DNA of 64,000 bases. Source: Massilia sp. YIM B02769. Lineage in GTDB: Bacteria > Pseudomonadota > Gammaproteobacteria > Burkholderiales > Burkholderiaceae_D. The notes below the pieces were generated by a model that was not told the origin of the DNA, did no database searches, and was given only the letters and a program-made list of their open reading frames with translations. Location of the stretch: positions 185,115 to 249,114 of the forward strand of contig NZ_JASNRC010000001.1 of assembly GCF_030411995.1 (NCBI RefSeq), read 5' to 3'. A program made the translations under genes and the position numbers. Shown piece by piece: positions 15,847 through 24,423 of the stretch (position 1 is its first letter; each line of letters starts with the position of its first letter).

Positions 15847-16686
15847 ATGCGCCGCCTGTTCCCCGCGGCCTCTGCCGCCTCATGCACCACCGCCGCTGCT
15901 ACCGCTGCTACCGCAGCCGCTGCGTTGGCCGCTGCGCTGGCCTGTCCCCTGCCCGCCCATGCCGGCCAGGCCTGCGCCGACAAGCCCCTGACGCCGAACG
16001 AAGTCGTGATGTCGATGGACCTCGCCCAGCGCACCGTGCAGGCGCTCGACGCCAGCGGCGCCAAGGTGGCGCTGGTATCGCGCGCCGGCCAGGACCTGAG
16101 CCGCTACCGCCTGCGCTACTCGCACATGGGCGTGGCCGTGCGCGACCATCCGGCCGGCCGCTGGACCGTCGTGCACGAGCTGAACGAGTGCGGCACGGCG
16201 GCTTCCCAACTCTACAACGAGGGCATGGGCAATTTCTTCCTTACCGATCTGTACCGGCATGAAGCGCAAGTCGTGATTCCGGGCCCGGCCGCGCAGGAAC
16301 GCATCGCCCAACTGTTTGCCACGCGCACGCCGCAGCGCATGCACGAGGGGCACTACAACATGCTGTCCTACGTGTACTCGACCAAGTACCAGAACTCGAA
16401 CCAGTGGGTACTCGAATCCCTGGCCGCCGCCATGGCGCCGCCGGGGCAGGTCGAGACCCGTGGCGAAGCCCAGGCCTGGATGCGCTCGCTCCGCTTCCAG
16501 CCGCTGACGGTGGAAGTGCCGGCGGCCACCCGCCTGGGCGGACGCATGTTCCACGCCAACGTCGCCTTCGACGATCATCCTTTCGACCGCCGCATGGCCG
16601 GCCAGATCGATACCGTGACCACCGATTCGGTCGTACGTTTCGTGCGCATGACCGATCCGGATGCGAAGACGATGGTGGTGGATTAA
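15847..16686 (+). CDS. DUF2145-like secreted protein
   Basis: 279 residues with a long Ala-rich signal region ending LPAHAGQACADKPL. The body contains RLRYSHMGVAVRD, WTVVHELNECG, GHYNMLSYVYS and YQNSNQWVLESLAAAM, a pattern typical of the DUF2145 family. The SHxGV and NQWVLE segments recall permuted NlpC/P60-like hydrolases (YiiX type), but the catalytic Cys position appears as Asn/Gln, so any such activity is speculative. It follows the small secreted gene by 1 nt. Confidence 0.72.
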   Translation: MRRLFPAASAASCTTAAATAATAAAALAAALACPLPAHAGQACADKPLTPNEVVMSMDLAQRTVQALDASGAKVALVSRAGQDLSRYRLRYSHMGVAVRDHPAGRWTVVHELNECGTAASQLYNEGMGNFFLTDLYRHEAQVVIPGPAAQERIAQLFATRTPQRMHEGHYNMLSYVYSTKYQNSNQWVLESLAAAMAPPGQVETRGEAQAWMRSLRFQPLTVEVPAATRLGGRMFHANVAFDDHPFDRRMAGQIDTVTTDSVVRFVRMTDPDAKTMVVD

Positions 16687-16762
16687 CCCAAAACGGGGTG
16701 AAATATTATTTCATTGAGACCCCTTTCTTGAAAGCTTATTTCATTCAATAAGGGTTCGCACA

Positions 16763-17425
16763 TCAAGGTTTCGACGTCTGGCTGGTGCGCGGGGCCACGC
16801 CCGAGGGTTCGAGCCAGGGTGTGCCGGCCACGTCGGGCTTGGCTTCCACCAGTGCGACCTGGGCGTTGGTGGTTTCGCGGATCGTGCGCACGATGTCGAG
16901 CATGGTCTTTTCCGCGTACTTGTCGGGCGTGCCGAGCACATAGCCGTAGGCGCGGCGCGGCCACGCGAGCCAGCCGCCTTCCTGTTTGGTGAAGGCGGCG
17001 TACATGTCGAGGTGGTAGCCGCCCTTGTACGGGAAGAGGCAGGCGACGATGTTCATGTCCTGGCCGCCGCGCACGTCGGGCGCGGCCTTGGCGGTCCAGC
17101 TGGCGCCCTCGCAGCTGGGGCCGCGCGCCGGGATCGTGCCCGGTGGCGCGCCGGCGGGGTCGGCCAGTTTAAAGCGGCCGGGCTGGTCCTGCACCTCGGC
17201 GGTCTCCGGCACCGGCGTGGCCAGCGTGGCGTTGTTGATGTTGCGGCTGATGCCCTCGCTGGCGGCGCGCGTGACCGCCGGCCCGGCCGCATCGGTCTTG
17301 ATGTCGAAGACGCGGATGTATTCGACCGCCGTGTCGCGCGAGGCGAACATGTTGCCGCCGCCGGTGCTGCAGCCTGCCAGTGCAGCGGCCACCGCCATGG
17401 TGGCGGCCATCATCGAAGCTTTCAT
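16763..17425 (-). CDS. Putative lipoprotein, function unknown
   Basis: 220 residues. ATG 17425 follows AGAGAGG and gives an N-terminal lipobox (AALAGC, Cys about 19), so outer- or inner-membrane anchoring is expected. The mature part contains GQDMNIVACLFPYKGGYHLDMYAAFTKQ and ends with a Ser/Thr-rich tail. No family is recognised. It converges on the DUF2145-like gene. The 76-nt gap between them holds AT-rich hairpin sequence (CTTATT/AATAAG near 16735) that may terminate either transcript. Confidence 0.75.
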   Translation of the reverse strand: MKASMMAATMAVAAALAGCSTGGGNMFASRDTAVEYIRVFDIKTDAAGPAVTRAASEGISRNINNATLATPVPETAEVQDQPGRFKLADPAGAPPGTIPARGPSCEGASWTAKAAPDVRGGQDMNIVACLFPYKGGYHLDMYAAFTKQEGGWLAWPRRAYGYVLGTPDKYAEKTMLDIVRTIRETTNAQVALVEAKPDVAGTPWLEPSGVAPRTSQTSKP

Positions 17426-17616
17426 TACGCACCTCTCTTGTCCGTTGGGAATCGTTTGCGCGGAAGAAGCGGCCTCGAGCGTCAAGCGGGGGCGTCAAAT
17501 CTTCCGTCGGTAGCTAGCGATTCTCCGGGGCGGATGAGGAGGAAGGATGAGAAAGCTCAAGTGTGCGCGTGCGCGTCGCGGTGGCAAACACCGCGCATTT
17601 GTGCATGCGTTGCATT

Positions 17617-17689
17617 GGTGGGTTCGAGAACCCACCCTACGGCAGGGTGGTTGTAGGGTGGGTCGGTCCGCGTGCGGCTCGAACCCACC
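17617..17689. repeat. REP-type inverted repeats, GGGTTCGAGAACCC variant
   Basis: GGTGGGTTCGAGAACCCACC at 17617-17636 is a perfect palindrome. It is followed by GTAGGGTGGG units in the opposite sense, ending CGAACCCACC at 17689. Same family as the element at 76-135. It lies in the gap between the lipoprotein gene and the dipeptidase gene. Confidence 0.75.
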
Positions 17690-17716
17690 AGCTTCACCGT
17701 CGGATAAACGGCAAAT

Positions 17717-18343
17717 TCACATCACCCGCCGGAACGTCGACCGCACCACATCCCGGTCGCCGCAATCGAAATGCCACCACTCGGTGCGAATCCCCAGGAA
17801 CCCTGCCTGAAACATCGCGTCGCGCAGCAGCCGCCGATTCGCGACCTGCTCTTCAGTAAGCTTGCCGGCAGCCAGGAACCCTTCTTCCAGCGCAGGATGC
17901 GACAAGTCCGTCATGTCGTCGAAGCCGGTGCCCATGTCCAGCTCGCGGCCTTGCGGGTCGAGGAGGGTGATGTCGAGCGCCATGCCGTAGGAGTGGATCG
18001 AGCCGCGCGCCGGGTCGGCCAGGTACATCTGCAGGCCGGTACCGGCCAGCGCGTCCCACAGCTGCTGCTGCACGCGCTGCGGGCGCAGGGCGTCGAGCAC
18101 CAGCGCCGTGTGACCAGGGGCGCGTTCGGCGAGATACGCCACCACCTGCTCCAGCGCGGCGGCGGCATCGCGGTGCAGCCAGGCGCAGTCGTAGGGCGAA
18201 TACAGATCGCGGCCGACGAAGTTGTTGGCGCTGGCGTAGCGCAAGTCGACCTCGATGCCCGCGATCGACGACAGATGGCGGAACTCCGGACTGGCGGCGA
18301 TGTCTTCGCTCGCGACCGTTCCACCGGGTACGTCAACATTCAT
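17717..18343 (-). CDS. ddpX: D-Ala-D-Ala dipeptidase (VanX/DdpX family, M15D)
   Basis: 208 residues. A zinc peptidase that cleaves free D-Ala-D-Ala. The zinc motif SxHxxGxAxD is present as SIHSYGMALD (His about 117, Asp about 124), the catalytic EWWH is at about residues 188-191, and the transition-state Arg is in DALRPQR. The start codon at 18343 shares ATGA with the LysR stop, indicating translational coupling. In a non-resistant organism this points to wall recycling of D-Ala (compare E. coli DdpX) rather than glycopeptide resistance. No vanH or vanA homologue is present. Confidence 0.92.
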   Translation of the reverse strand: MNVDVPGGTVASEDIAASPEFRHLSSIAGIEVDLRYASANNFVGRDLYSPYDCAWLHRDAAAALEQVVAYLAERAPGHTALVLDALRPQRVQQQLWDALAGTGLQMYLADPARGSIHSYGMALDITLLDPQGRELDMGTGFDDMTDLSHPALEEGFLAAGKLTEEQVANRRLLRDAMFQAGFLGIRTEWWHFDCGDRDVVRSTFRRVM

Positions 18344-19245
18344 CTGCTTCCCCGCTCGAGACAGGCGCGCGCGGTAGCGCCGATGCAATTGGCCAGTTCA
18401 CGCGCGCCGTGCGACAGCGGGGCGTGGCTGGCCGATAGCAAATAAATCTGCACCGGCATCGCCGGCGCCCACTGGCGGCGCTGCACCTTGTCCGGCGCGG
18501 CCGAGGCGGCCGTGAACGGATCGAGCACGGCGGTGCCGGCGCCGGCTTCGACCAGCGAGCGCGCGATCTGGTAGGTCTGCACCACGGTGCGGAAGGTCGG
18601 CTGCACGCCTTGCGCTTCGCAGGCGGCCACCACGATTTCGCCGAGCGGGTCGTTGTCGGCCAGGCCGATCAGTTCGCCGCTCAGGCCTTCGGCGCCGATC
18701 GGCTGGGCGCATTCCGCTTCGGTCCAGGTGCCGGCCGGGGCCATCACGGTCAGCATGCCCTGGGCGATCGGTTCGGCGACGATGCCGGGGTGGCGCGGAT
18801 CCTGCAGCGACAGTGCCAGGTCGGCTTCGCCCAGGCGCAGGGCGTTCACGATCTCGCTGGTGTGGTACGTCGCCAGTTCGCAGCGGGTTTGCGCGAAGTC
18901 GCGGCGCCACAGGGTCATGGCCTCGGGCAGCACGCTGATGGCGAGCGTCGGCGTCGAGACCAGGCGCACGGTTTCGACGGCGCGGCCCTTCAGGCTGGCG
19001 GCCAGGCGGCGGATGCCCTGCAGGTCGCGGTTCAGCTTTTCGGTCTCGGCGAACAGGCGGTGCGCTTCCGGCTTCGGATACAGCTTGCCGCGTACGCGCT
19101 CGAACAGCGGCATGCCCAGCTGCAGCTCGGCGTGCTGCAGCACCTTGGTGACCGCCGGCTGGGAGATGTGGAGAACCTGGGCGGCACCGCTGATGGTGCC
19201 GACTTGCATGATGGCGTGGAAAACTTCGATGTGGCGCAGGCGCAT
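18340..19245 (-). CDS. LysR family transcriptional regulator
   Basis: 301 residues. The N-terminal winged helix begins MRLRHIEVFHAIMQVGTISGAAQVLHISQPAVTKVLQ, followed by a periplasmic-binding-like effector domain (LATYHTSEIVNALRLGEADLAL). It overlaps ddpX by 4 nt, so it probably regulates D-amino acid or wall-dipeptide use. Regulators with this start (RHIEVFHAIM) include D-amino acid and opine regulators, but the effector is not determined here. Confidence 0.92.
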   Translation of the reverse strand: MRLRHIEVFHAIMQVGTISGAAQVLHISQPAVTKVLQHAELQLGMPLFERVRGKLYPKPEAHRLFAETEKLNRDLQGIRRLAASLKGRAVETVRLVSTPTLAISVLPEAMTLWRRDFAQTRCELATYHTSEIVNALRLGEADLALSLQDPRHPGIVAEPIAQGMLTVMAPAGTWTEAECAQPIGAEGLSGELIGLADNDPLGEIVVAACEAQGVQPTFRTVVQTYQIARSLVEAGAGTAVLDPFTAASAAPDKVQRRQWAPAMPVQIYLLSASHAPLSHGARELANCIGATARACLERGSR

Positions 19246-19266
19246 TGCTTTAGTCCTTCATTAAGA

Positions 19267-19386
19267 CGCCCGGCAAGACGCGTGTGAAAAAAACTTCAGG
19301 GCAAGGCGCATCGTCGAAGACAGTACGTTAGTACGGCGAGACGAATGCAACGCTGCCATGAAGGATATTTTCACGCGCGTCGGGCG
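19267..19386 (-). repeat. Structured intergenic element, copy 1
   Basis: Read on the minus strand this shares a ~70-nt core with 50264-50334 (GCGTTGCAT..CGTCTCGCCGTAC, GTACTGTCTTCGACGA, GCGCCTTGCCCTGAAG). The core forms an imperfect long hairpin. It is enclosed by an outer stem, 19277-19290 with 19368-19381 (14 bp, one G-U), extended by 5 bp after a bulge. The element sits 45 nt downstream of the amidase gene in the same sense, as expected for a 3' structured or terminator element. Confidence 0.75.
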
Positions 19387-19430
19387 CGGGTCGGTCGAAG
19401 GATACAGGTTAAAGAGGTGCAAGGCGACCA

Positions 19431-20429
19431 TCATTGTTGGGTTGGCACAACTGGCTGCACCGGCTGTACTGGCTGTACTGGCTGCACCGGCTGTACTGGC
19501 TGTACCGGCTGAACCGGCTGTACGGGTTGCACCGGCTGCACAGGCGGAACCGTCGGCGCAGGCGGCGCGGCCTGGACCGGCACCGGTACCGGCGTGGTCG
19601 GCACGATTGGCGGTACAGGCGCCGGCGGCACCGGCGGCAGCGGCGCGTTCGCCGGCGTGGTCAGCACTTCCAGCATGGCTGCGGTTTCCGCATCCGGTTC
19701 GCCGGCAATGTTCGCCGGGCGATATTTCATCTGGAAGGCGCCGATCACGGTGCGGGTCTGCTGGTCCAGCACGCCGCTCTGGGCCAGTGCGAAGCCGTGG
19801 GCGGCCAGTTTCTTCTGGAACCAGGCGGCATCCGGCACCTGGATGTCGAACACCTGGCGCACGGCGGCCACGCGGTTCGCGTCCGGCCACACCACCAGGC
19901 CGGCCTGGGCCAGCTGGTACCACGGGAACAGCGGGCCCGGGTCCTGCTTGCGCAAGGGCGCGATGTCGCTGTGGCCGACCACGTTTTCCGGCGCGATCTT
20001 GTGGCGCGCGACGATGTCCTTGATCAGCGGCACCAGCACGTCGACCTGCGACTGCGGGAAAGGCGCGAACACGCGGCCCTGCGGCGTGTCCTTCCAGCCG
20101 GCGTTGACGATCTCGATGCCGATCGAGCTGTTGTTCAGCTGGGTATAGCCCTTCCAGCTCGAGATGCCGGCGTGGTAGGCGGCGCGGGTTTCGTCGACCA
20201 GGCCGTAGACCGTCGGCTGCGGGTCGTCGGTGACGAGATAATGGGCGCTGACCTGCTGCTGGGTCAGGATCTTGATCGAGGCCGGCTTGTCGGACACGGT
20301 GTAGTGCAGCACCAGGAAGCGTACGCGGCTGGCCTGGCCGGTGGCGCTCAGGCTTTTATCGATGCGCGGACCGGGCGTGGTACAGCCGGCCAGCAGGGCA
20401 ATCATGAAGGCAGCAAGGAGTTTTTTCAT
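19431..20429 (-). CDS. amiD: N-acetylmuramoyl-L-alanine amidase lipoprotein (AmiD/AmpD type)
   Basis: 332 residues. The lipobox LLAGC (Cys about 16) predicts a membrane lipoprotein facing the periplasm. The amidase_2 domain carries FLVLHYTVSD (zinc His), SIGIEIVNAG and GHSDIAPLRKQDPG (zinc His, catalytic Lys), as in E. coli AmiD. A peptidoglycan-binding_1-like helical domain follows at about residues 185-260 (LAAHGFALAQSGVLDQQT). The C-terminus is a ~60-residue Pro/Val/Gln tail with ten VQP-type units. It cleaves the bond between MurNAc and L-Ala. It lies 22 nt after the amino-sugar kinase gene. Confidence 0.92.
   Translation of the reverse strand: MKKLLAAFMIALLAGCTTPGPRIDKSLSATGQASRVRFLVLHYTVSDKPASIKILTQQQVSAHYLVTDDPQPTVYGLVDETRAAYHAGISSWKGYTQLNNSSIGIEIVNAGWKDTPQGRVFAPFPQSQVDVLVPLIKDIVARHKIAPENVVGHSDIAPLRKQDPGPLFPWYQLAQAGLVVWPDANRVAAVRQVFDIQVPDAAWFQKKLAAHGFALAQSGVLDQQTRTVIGAFQMKYRPANIAGEPDAETAAMLEVLTTPANAPLPPVPPAPVPPIVPTTPVPVPVQAAPPAPTVPPVQPVQPVQPVQPVQPVQPVQPVQPVQPVQPVVPTQQ
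19451..19540. repeat. 9-nt tandem repeat encoding (VQP)n
   Basis: Ten 9-nt units of consensus CTGGCTGTA/CCGGCTGTA (plus strand) encode the VQP tripeptide repeats at the C-terminus of the amidase. Units differ at one or two positions. Such in-frame arrays readily change length. Confidence 0.85.
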
Positions 20430-20450
20430 CGTTTTTCAGCGAGTAAGAGT

Positions 20451-21368
20451 TTAGTAAGCGGCGGTGTGATCGGCCGCAGCCAGGCGCGCGGCGGCATGGT
20501 GGGCGCGCGTGGTGCTATGCGTCAGGATAGTGCCGGGCGGCAGACTGGCGCGCATGCTTGCCGCGATTGCCGGGTGCAGCTCGGCGGCGCGGCCAGCAAG
20601 CGCCACCGGACGCGGGCCGAAGCGCGCGAGCAGGGCCTGCGCCAGGCGCGCCAGTTCCCGGCCGGCGTCTTCCAGAACGCGCAGCGCCGCCGGGTCCTGT
20701 TCGGCGCTGGCGGCCACGGCCAGCGCCAGCTTGCCCACGGCGCCGCGCTCCTGGCCATAGATGAACTGGCGCGAAAACGCCCAGTCCGATCCGCCGACGT
20801 AGTCGAACACGGCATGGGCCATGGGCGAGGATTCCCAGCGGCCCGGGCATTCGTCTTCGTTGCGCCAGATGTGGCGCAGGGCCGCGCGTGCGATCCAGAA
20901 ACCGCCGCCGCCATCGTCGAGCACCACGCCGCGTCCGCCGGCACGGTGGAATTCGCCGCCGGCGTCGATGAAGGCGCCGATCGAGCCGGTGCCGGCATAG
21001 ACCAGGTAGCCTTCGCCCGGCGCGAAGCTGGCGCGGTAGGCGATGTCGATGTCGTTGCACAGGGTAATGGCGCCGGGGGCGATGCCGAGCAGGCCGGCGA
21101 GCCAGGTTTGCAGCTGATCGCCATCGCCGCCGAAACCGGTGAGACCGGCGCGGACCCGGTGCGGCTGCGCCGTTTTCAGCACCTGCCGCGCCAGTTCCAC
21201 GAAGGTGGCATGGACGGCGTTGCGGCCATCGTTGGTGGCCATTTGCAGGGCGGACAGGCCGGCCACGGTGCCTTCGGACAGCAGCGTGCCGTCAGCTGTG
21301 CACAGGGCCCAGCGGGTTTGGGTGCCGCCGGCATCGATACCGAGGCCGATGGGGTGAGGAGTCGACAT
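20451..21368 (-). CDS. BadF/BadG/BcrA/BcrD-family amino-sugar kinase (GlcNAc/MurNAc kinase)
   Basis: 305 residues, ASKHA fold. The phosphate-1 loop is GIDAGGTQTRWALC, followed by GLTGFGGDGD, the adenosine region LVYAGTGSIGAF and RGVVLDDGGGGFWIARAAL. BadF-type kinases of this size phosphorylate GlcNAc, or both GlcNAc and MurNAc (MurK of Clostridium). ATG 21368 was chosen because the upstream in-frame extension runs into a REP element. Gene order with murQ, an AmpG-like transporter and an amidase favours a role in wall-sugar recovery; the exact substrate is inferred. Confidence 0.88.
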   Translation of the reverse strand: MSTPHPIGLGIDAGGTQTRWALCTADGTLLSEGTVAGLSALQMATNDGRNAVHATFVELARQVLKTAQPHRVRAGLTGFGGDGDQLQTWLAGLLGIAPGAITLCNDIDIAYRASFAPGEGYLVYAGTGSIGAFIDAGGEFHRAGGRGVVLDDGGGGFWIARAALRHIWRNEDECPGRWESSPMAHAVFDYVGGSDWAFSRQFIYGQERGAVGKLALAVAASAEQDPAALRVLEDAGRELARLAQALLARFGPRPVALAGRAAELHPAIAASMRASLPPGTILTHSTTRAHHAAARLAAADHTAAY

Positions 21369-21386
21369 AAGACGAAAATGTTGATT

Positions 21387-21529
21387 CGTAGGGTGGGCGC
21401 CCCGTGCCCACGCGGTGATACCTACCGTTGATATCAACGAACACGTGAACGGAGCCAGTGGCAAGATCAGCGCGCGCGGACGTGCAGCCGATAACCATCA
21501 CCGCGTGGGCACGGGGCGCCCACCCTACG
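21387..21529. repeat. Inverted pair of 33-nt REP-type elements
   Basis: Copies at 21387-21419 and 21497-21529 are exact reverse complements over 33 nt (CGTAGGGTGGGCGCC...CACGCGGTGAT), with 77 nt between them. They fill the 177-nt gap between the GHL10 gene and the kinase gene within a same-strand gene run. Confidence 0.9.
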
Positions 21530-21545
21530 TTCGCACATGTTGCGG

Positions 21546-23159
21546 TTACTGCTTGCTCCACACGCGGATGCGGTCGCTCTCGTTACCGAGACGATCCACG
21601 GCGCCCACGAACACGGCATCCGCCGGCCCCAGGCGCCCATCGTCCGCCAGCGTCCAGTCCACCTTCGACGCCGGCACCACGTGGAACTTCCATTCGTTCC
21701 CATGCCGCTCCCACACCGTGTACAGCGCATTCGCCTTGCCCGCCGTGAGTTTCAGGGCCACGCCGCGCGCAACACGGGTCGCCTTGACTGTCGGCAGCCC
21801 TGGCTTGTCGCTGCCCAGCCATGGCGTCGCCGGCACCAGCGCCGGACTCGCATACGACTGGGTGCGCAGCTGGTCGCCGATGCCCTTGCGGTTCTGCATC
21901 AGTGCAACCATGCTGAAATGCACGTGACCGCCGGCCTGCGGGCGCGAACGGGTGACGCTGATCTGGTCCAGGATCTCTTGCGGCTGGTAATCCTTGGTCG
22001 GCGCACCGATCCGGCTGGTGAACAGGCCCGGCCAGATGTGGCGGCCCATCGTATTCTGGCCGATCCAGTAATCGAGCAGCACGTCGTAGGACTGCCCCTT
22101 CTGCGAACGCGCCCAGTACAGCTGGGGCGTGAAGTAATCGAGCCAGCCCTTCTGCAGCCAGAGTTCGGCATCCGCATACAGCTTGTCGTACTGCGAAAAG
22201 CCGTTGATGCCGGGCGGGCGGCGGTCCGGACGGCCGAGGCCGAAGGGGCTGATGCCGAAGCGCACCCAGCTCTTTTCGCGGTGGATGCCCTTGTACATGT
22301 CCTCGATCAGGTGGTCGACGTTCTGGCGGCGCCAGGAAGCGCGGTCGAGCTTGCCGCCGCCGGCCAGGTAGCGTTCCCAGGACGGGGTGTCCGGGAAGTC
22401 GAGCTCGGCCTTGGTGGCGGGCTTGCCGTCCAGTGCAGCCTGGTTGCCGGCCACGGCCGGGGTCGCCTCGATCGGGTAAGGGTAGAAATAATCGTCGATG
22501 TGCACGCCGTCGATGTCGTAGCGGCGCACCACGTCGAGGATCACGTCCAGCGTCTGCTTCGATGCCGCTTCCTCGCCCGGATCCATCCACATGTACTTGC
22601 CGTAGCGCTTGACTGCCGCCGGATTCGAACGCGTGATGTGGTTGCTTGCTGCCGGCGAGCGGGCGCCGTCGTGGCGGGCGCGGTAGGGGTTGAACCAGGC
22701 GTGCAGTTCCAGGCCGCGCGCGTGCGCTTCGGTGACCCAGAACTTCAACGGGTCGTACCAGGGTTGCGGCGCCTTGCCCTGGGTGCCGGTCAGGTACTCC
22801 GACCAGGGTTCGATGGTCGATGCGTAGATGGCGTCGGCCGACGGGCGCACCTGCAGCACGATGGCGTTCATGTTCATGAGCTTGGCGCGGTCGAGGATGG
22901 CGATCGCTTCGGCCTGCTGCTGAGACGCGTTCAAATTCTGTTTGCTCGGCCAGTCGATATTCGCCACCGTCGAGACCCAGGCGGCGCGGAATTCGCGCGG
23001 CGCGGCCGGCGGCGTGTCGCTGCCGCCGATGATGCTGCCGTCCGGCAGGGTGGCGTGTTGCGTGGTGGGCGTCGAGCAGGCGCCCAGGAAACCACTGATG
23101 GCCATCGCACCGGCGATACCGGCCAGCGTGAACGCACGTCTTTTCTTATCAGCTTGCAC
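21546..23159 (-). CDS. GHL10 family (DigH/YddW-like) glycosyl hydrolase lipoprotein
   Basis: 537 residues. The lipobox GFLGAC follows an N-terminal KKRRAF hydrophobic leader. The catalytic domain has family signatures EFRAAWVSTVANIDWPS, MNAIVLQVRPSADAIY, EPWSEYLTG, HAWFNPYR and the YDIDGVHIDDYFYPYP barrel strand with acidic residues. GHL10 (pfam02638) is distinct from xylanase GH10. The E. coli member DigH is a lipoprotein that cuts denuded peptidoglycan glycan strands. The C-terminal part (after about residue 430) looks like a fibronectin-type beta domain (GVALKLTAGKANALYTVW). It fits with the adjacent amidase, which creates denuded glycans. Confidence 0.87.
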   Translation of the reverse strand: MQADKKRRAFTLAGIAGAMAISGFLGACSTPTTQHATLPDGSIIGGSDTPPAAPREFRAAWVSTVANIDWPSKQNLNASQQQAEAIAILDRAKLMNMNAIVLQVRPSADAIYASTIEPWSEYLTGTQGKAPQPWYDPLKFWVTEAHARGLELHAWFNPYRARHDGARSPAASNHITRSNPAAVKRYGKYMWMDPGEEAASKQTLDVILDVVRRYDIDGVHIDDYFYPYPIEATPAVAGNQAALDGKPATKAELDFPDTPSWERYLAGGGKLDRASWRRQNVDHLIEDMYKGIHREKSWVRFGISPFGLGRPDRRPPGINGFSQYDKLYADAELWLQKGWLDYFTPQLYWARSQKGQSYDVLLDYWIGQNTMGRHIWPGLFTSRIGAPTKDYQPQEILDQISVTRSRPQAGGHVHFSMVALMQNRKGIGDQLRTQSYASPALVPATPWLGSDKPGLPTVKATRVARGVALKLTAGKANALYTVWERHGNEWKFHVVPASKVDWTLADDGRLGPADAVFVGAVDRLGNESDRIRVWSKQ

Positions 23160-23183
23160 TACCGCTCCCTATTCTTTGACTAG

Positions 23184-24344
23184 TTATACTTTGACAAACC
23201 ACTTCCGGCGCCACATGACCCAGGCCACCGCGAACATGCAGGCATTGAACAGCAACGCGTGCAGCAGCGAGCTGTTCACCGCCCCGATCGGCAAGTCGCG
23301 CAGCGGCGCATACAGCATGCGGCCGAGCGACACCTGGCTGCCATCGGCGCCCGTCAGCTTGATGAAGCCGAGCATCTTCGCCAGCAGGCCGGACAGGGCG
23401 AAAATGAACAGCGCATTCATGCCGTAGATCTTGAACGGGTGGGCCCAGCGCGCCGCCGCTTCGCGCACTGCGCGGTAGGGGTTCGCGTCGAGCAACCAGA
23501 AGAAGGCGCAGAATAGTATCAAAGCCCAGCCCGTCATCAGGAGACAGTAGGAAGGTGTCCACAGGCTTTTGTTGATCGGCATGAGGATGGCGTCCAGGAT
23601 CACGCCCAGCCAGACGCACAGCAATCCCGCCAGCAGCATCCACACGATCTGCTCGGTGCGGTTCAGGTTGGAGAGCAGGAAACGTCCCGCCAGTACGCCG
23701 AACAGCTGGCTGCACAGGGCGGGCAAGGTGCTGACCAGGCCTTCCGGGTCCCAGGTTTTCGATTGCACCCACATGTGGCCGTCGAGCAGCATGCGGTCGA
23801 TGTACGCCCCGAAGTCCTGGCCCGGTTCCAGCACACCGGCGCCGCTGCCGGGCACTGGATAGAACAGCATCAGCGCGCTGTACAGGGTCAGGAGGAAAGC
23901 GATGATCGCCAGTTGCATGCGCCAGCCGCAATACACCACGATGGGCGCGGCCAGCAGGGTGCACAGGGCGATGCGTTGCAACACGCCGGGGATGCGCACA
24001 GTGTCGAAGTCGAAGCGCGGAATCCAGTTCAGCAGGAAGCCGATCAGGAAGATCAGGCAGGCGCGCCTGGCGAGTTTCAGCAGCAGTTGCGGCTTGTCGG
24101 CGCCAAGCGCGGCCAGGCGGCCCAGCGACAAGGCCATCGACACGCCGCCGATGAACAGGAAGAAGGGGAAGATGGTGTCGGTGAAGGTCCAGCCGTGCCA
24201 CTTCGCGTGTTCGAGCTGGGAATACAGATTGCCCCAGTCGCCGGGATTGTTCACCAGCACCATGGCGGCGATGGTGAAACCGCGGAAGGCGTCGAGGGAA
24301 TCGAGGCGGCTGGGGGTGTCGCGCATTGGCGGCGGGGTCTCCAT
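23184..24344 (-). CDS. NagX-like inner-membrane acyltransferase (HGSNAT family)
   Basis: About 386 residues with about ten hydrophobic segments. The opening MRDTPSRLDSLDAFRGFTIAAM and the conserved HWHGW-type stretch (AKWHGWTFTDTIFPFFLFIGG) match the COG4299/DUF5009 family related to heparan-alpha-glucosaminide N-acetyltransferase. Bacterial relatives (NagX) sit in GlcNAc/chitin gene sets. A role in transmembrane acetylation or handling of amino sugars is plausible. The first Met (24344) or the second (24326) could be used. It lies 24 nt upstream of the GHL10 gene. Confidence 0.85.
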   Translation of the reverse strand: METPPPMRDTPSRLDSLDAFRGFTIAAMVLVNNPGDWGNLYSQLEHAKWHGWTFTDTIFPFFLFIGGVSMALSLGRLAALGADKPQLLLKLARRACLIFLIGFLLNWIPRFDFDTVRIPGVLQRIALCTLLAAPIVVYCGWRMQLAIIAFLLTLYSALMLFYPVPGSGAGVLEPGQDFGAYIDRMLLDGHMWVQSKTWDPEGLVSTLPALCSQLFGVLAGRFLLSNLNRTEQIVWMLLAGLLCVWLGVILDAILMPINKSLWTPSYCLLMTGWALILFCAFFWLLDANPYRAVREAAARWAHPFKIYGMNALFIFALSGLLAKMLGFIKLTGADGSQVSLGRMLYAPLRDLPIGAVNSSLLHALLFNACMFAVAWVMWRRKWFVKV

Positions 24345-24381
24345 GTATTGTTATGTGTTCGACGAGCGAACGAGGGTTGAA

Positions 24382-24423
24382 CGCGTGGGGGCAAAGCCGC
24401 CTGCGCGGCCCGGCCCACCCTAC
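24382..24423. repeat. Single REP-type element overlapping a stop codon
   Basis: CGCGTGGGGGC...GGCCCACCCTAC is a lone member of the GTAGGGTGGG family. Its terminal CTA (plus strand, 24420-24422) is the TAG stop codon of the MFS gene. Confidence 0.6.

Noticed and set aside
16687..16762. Rho-independent terminators between convergent genes
   Set aside because: Hairpins are AT-rich and short, without a clear stem/T-run; kept only as a remark.
17717..18343. Vancomycin resistance gene vanX
   Set aside because: The M15D dipeptidase is present but there is no vanH, D-Ala-D-Lac ligase or VanRS pair; the context is wall recycling.
21546..23159. GH10 xylanase
   Set aside because: Signatures are those of GHL10 (DigH/YngK); the GH10 catalytic motifs are not seen.
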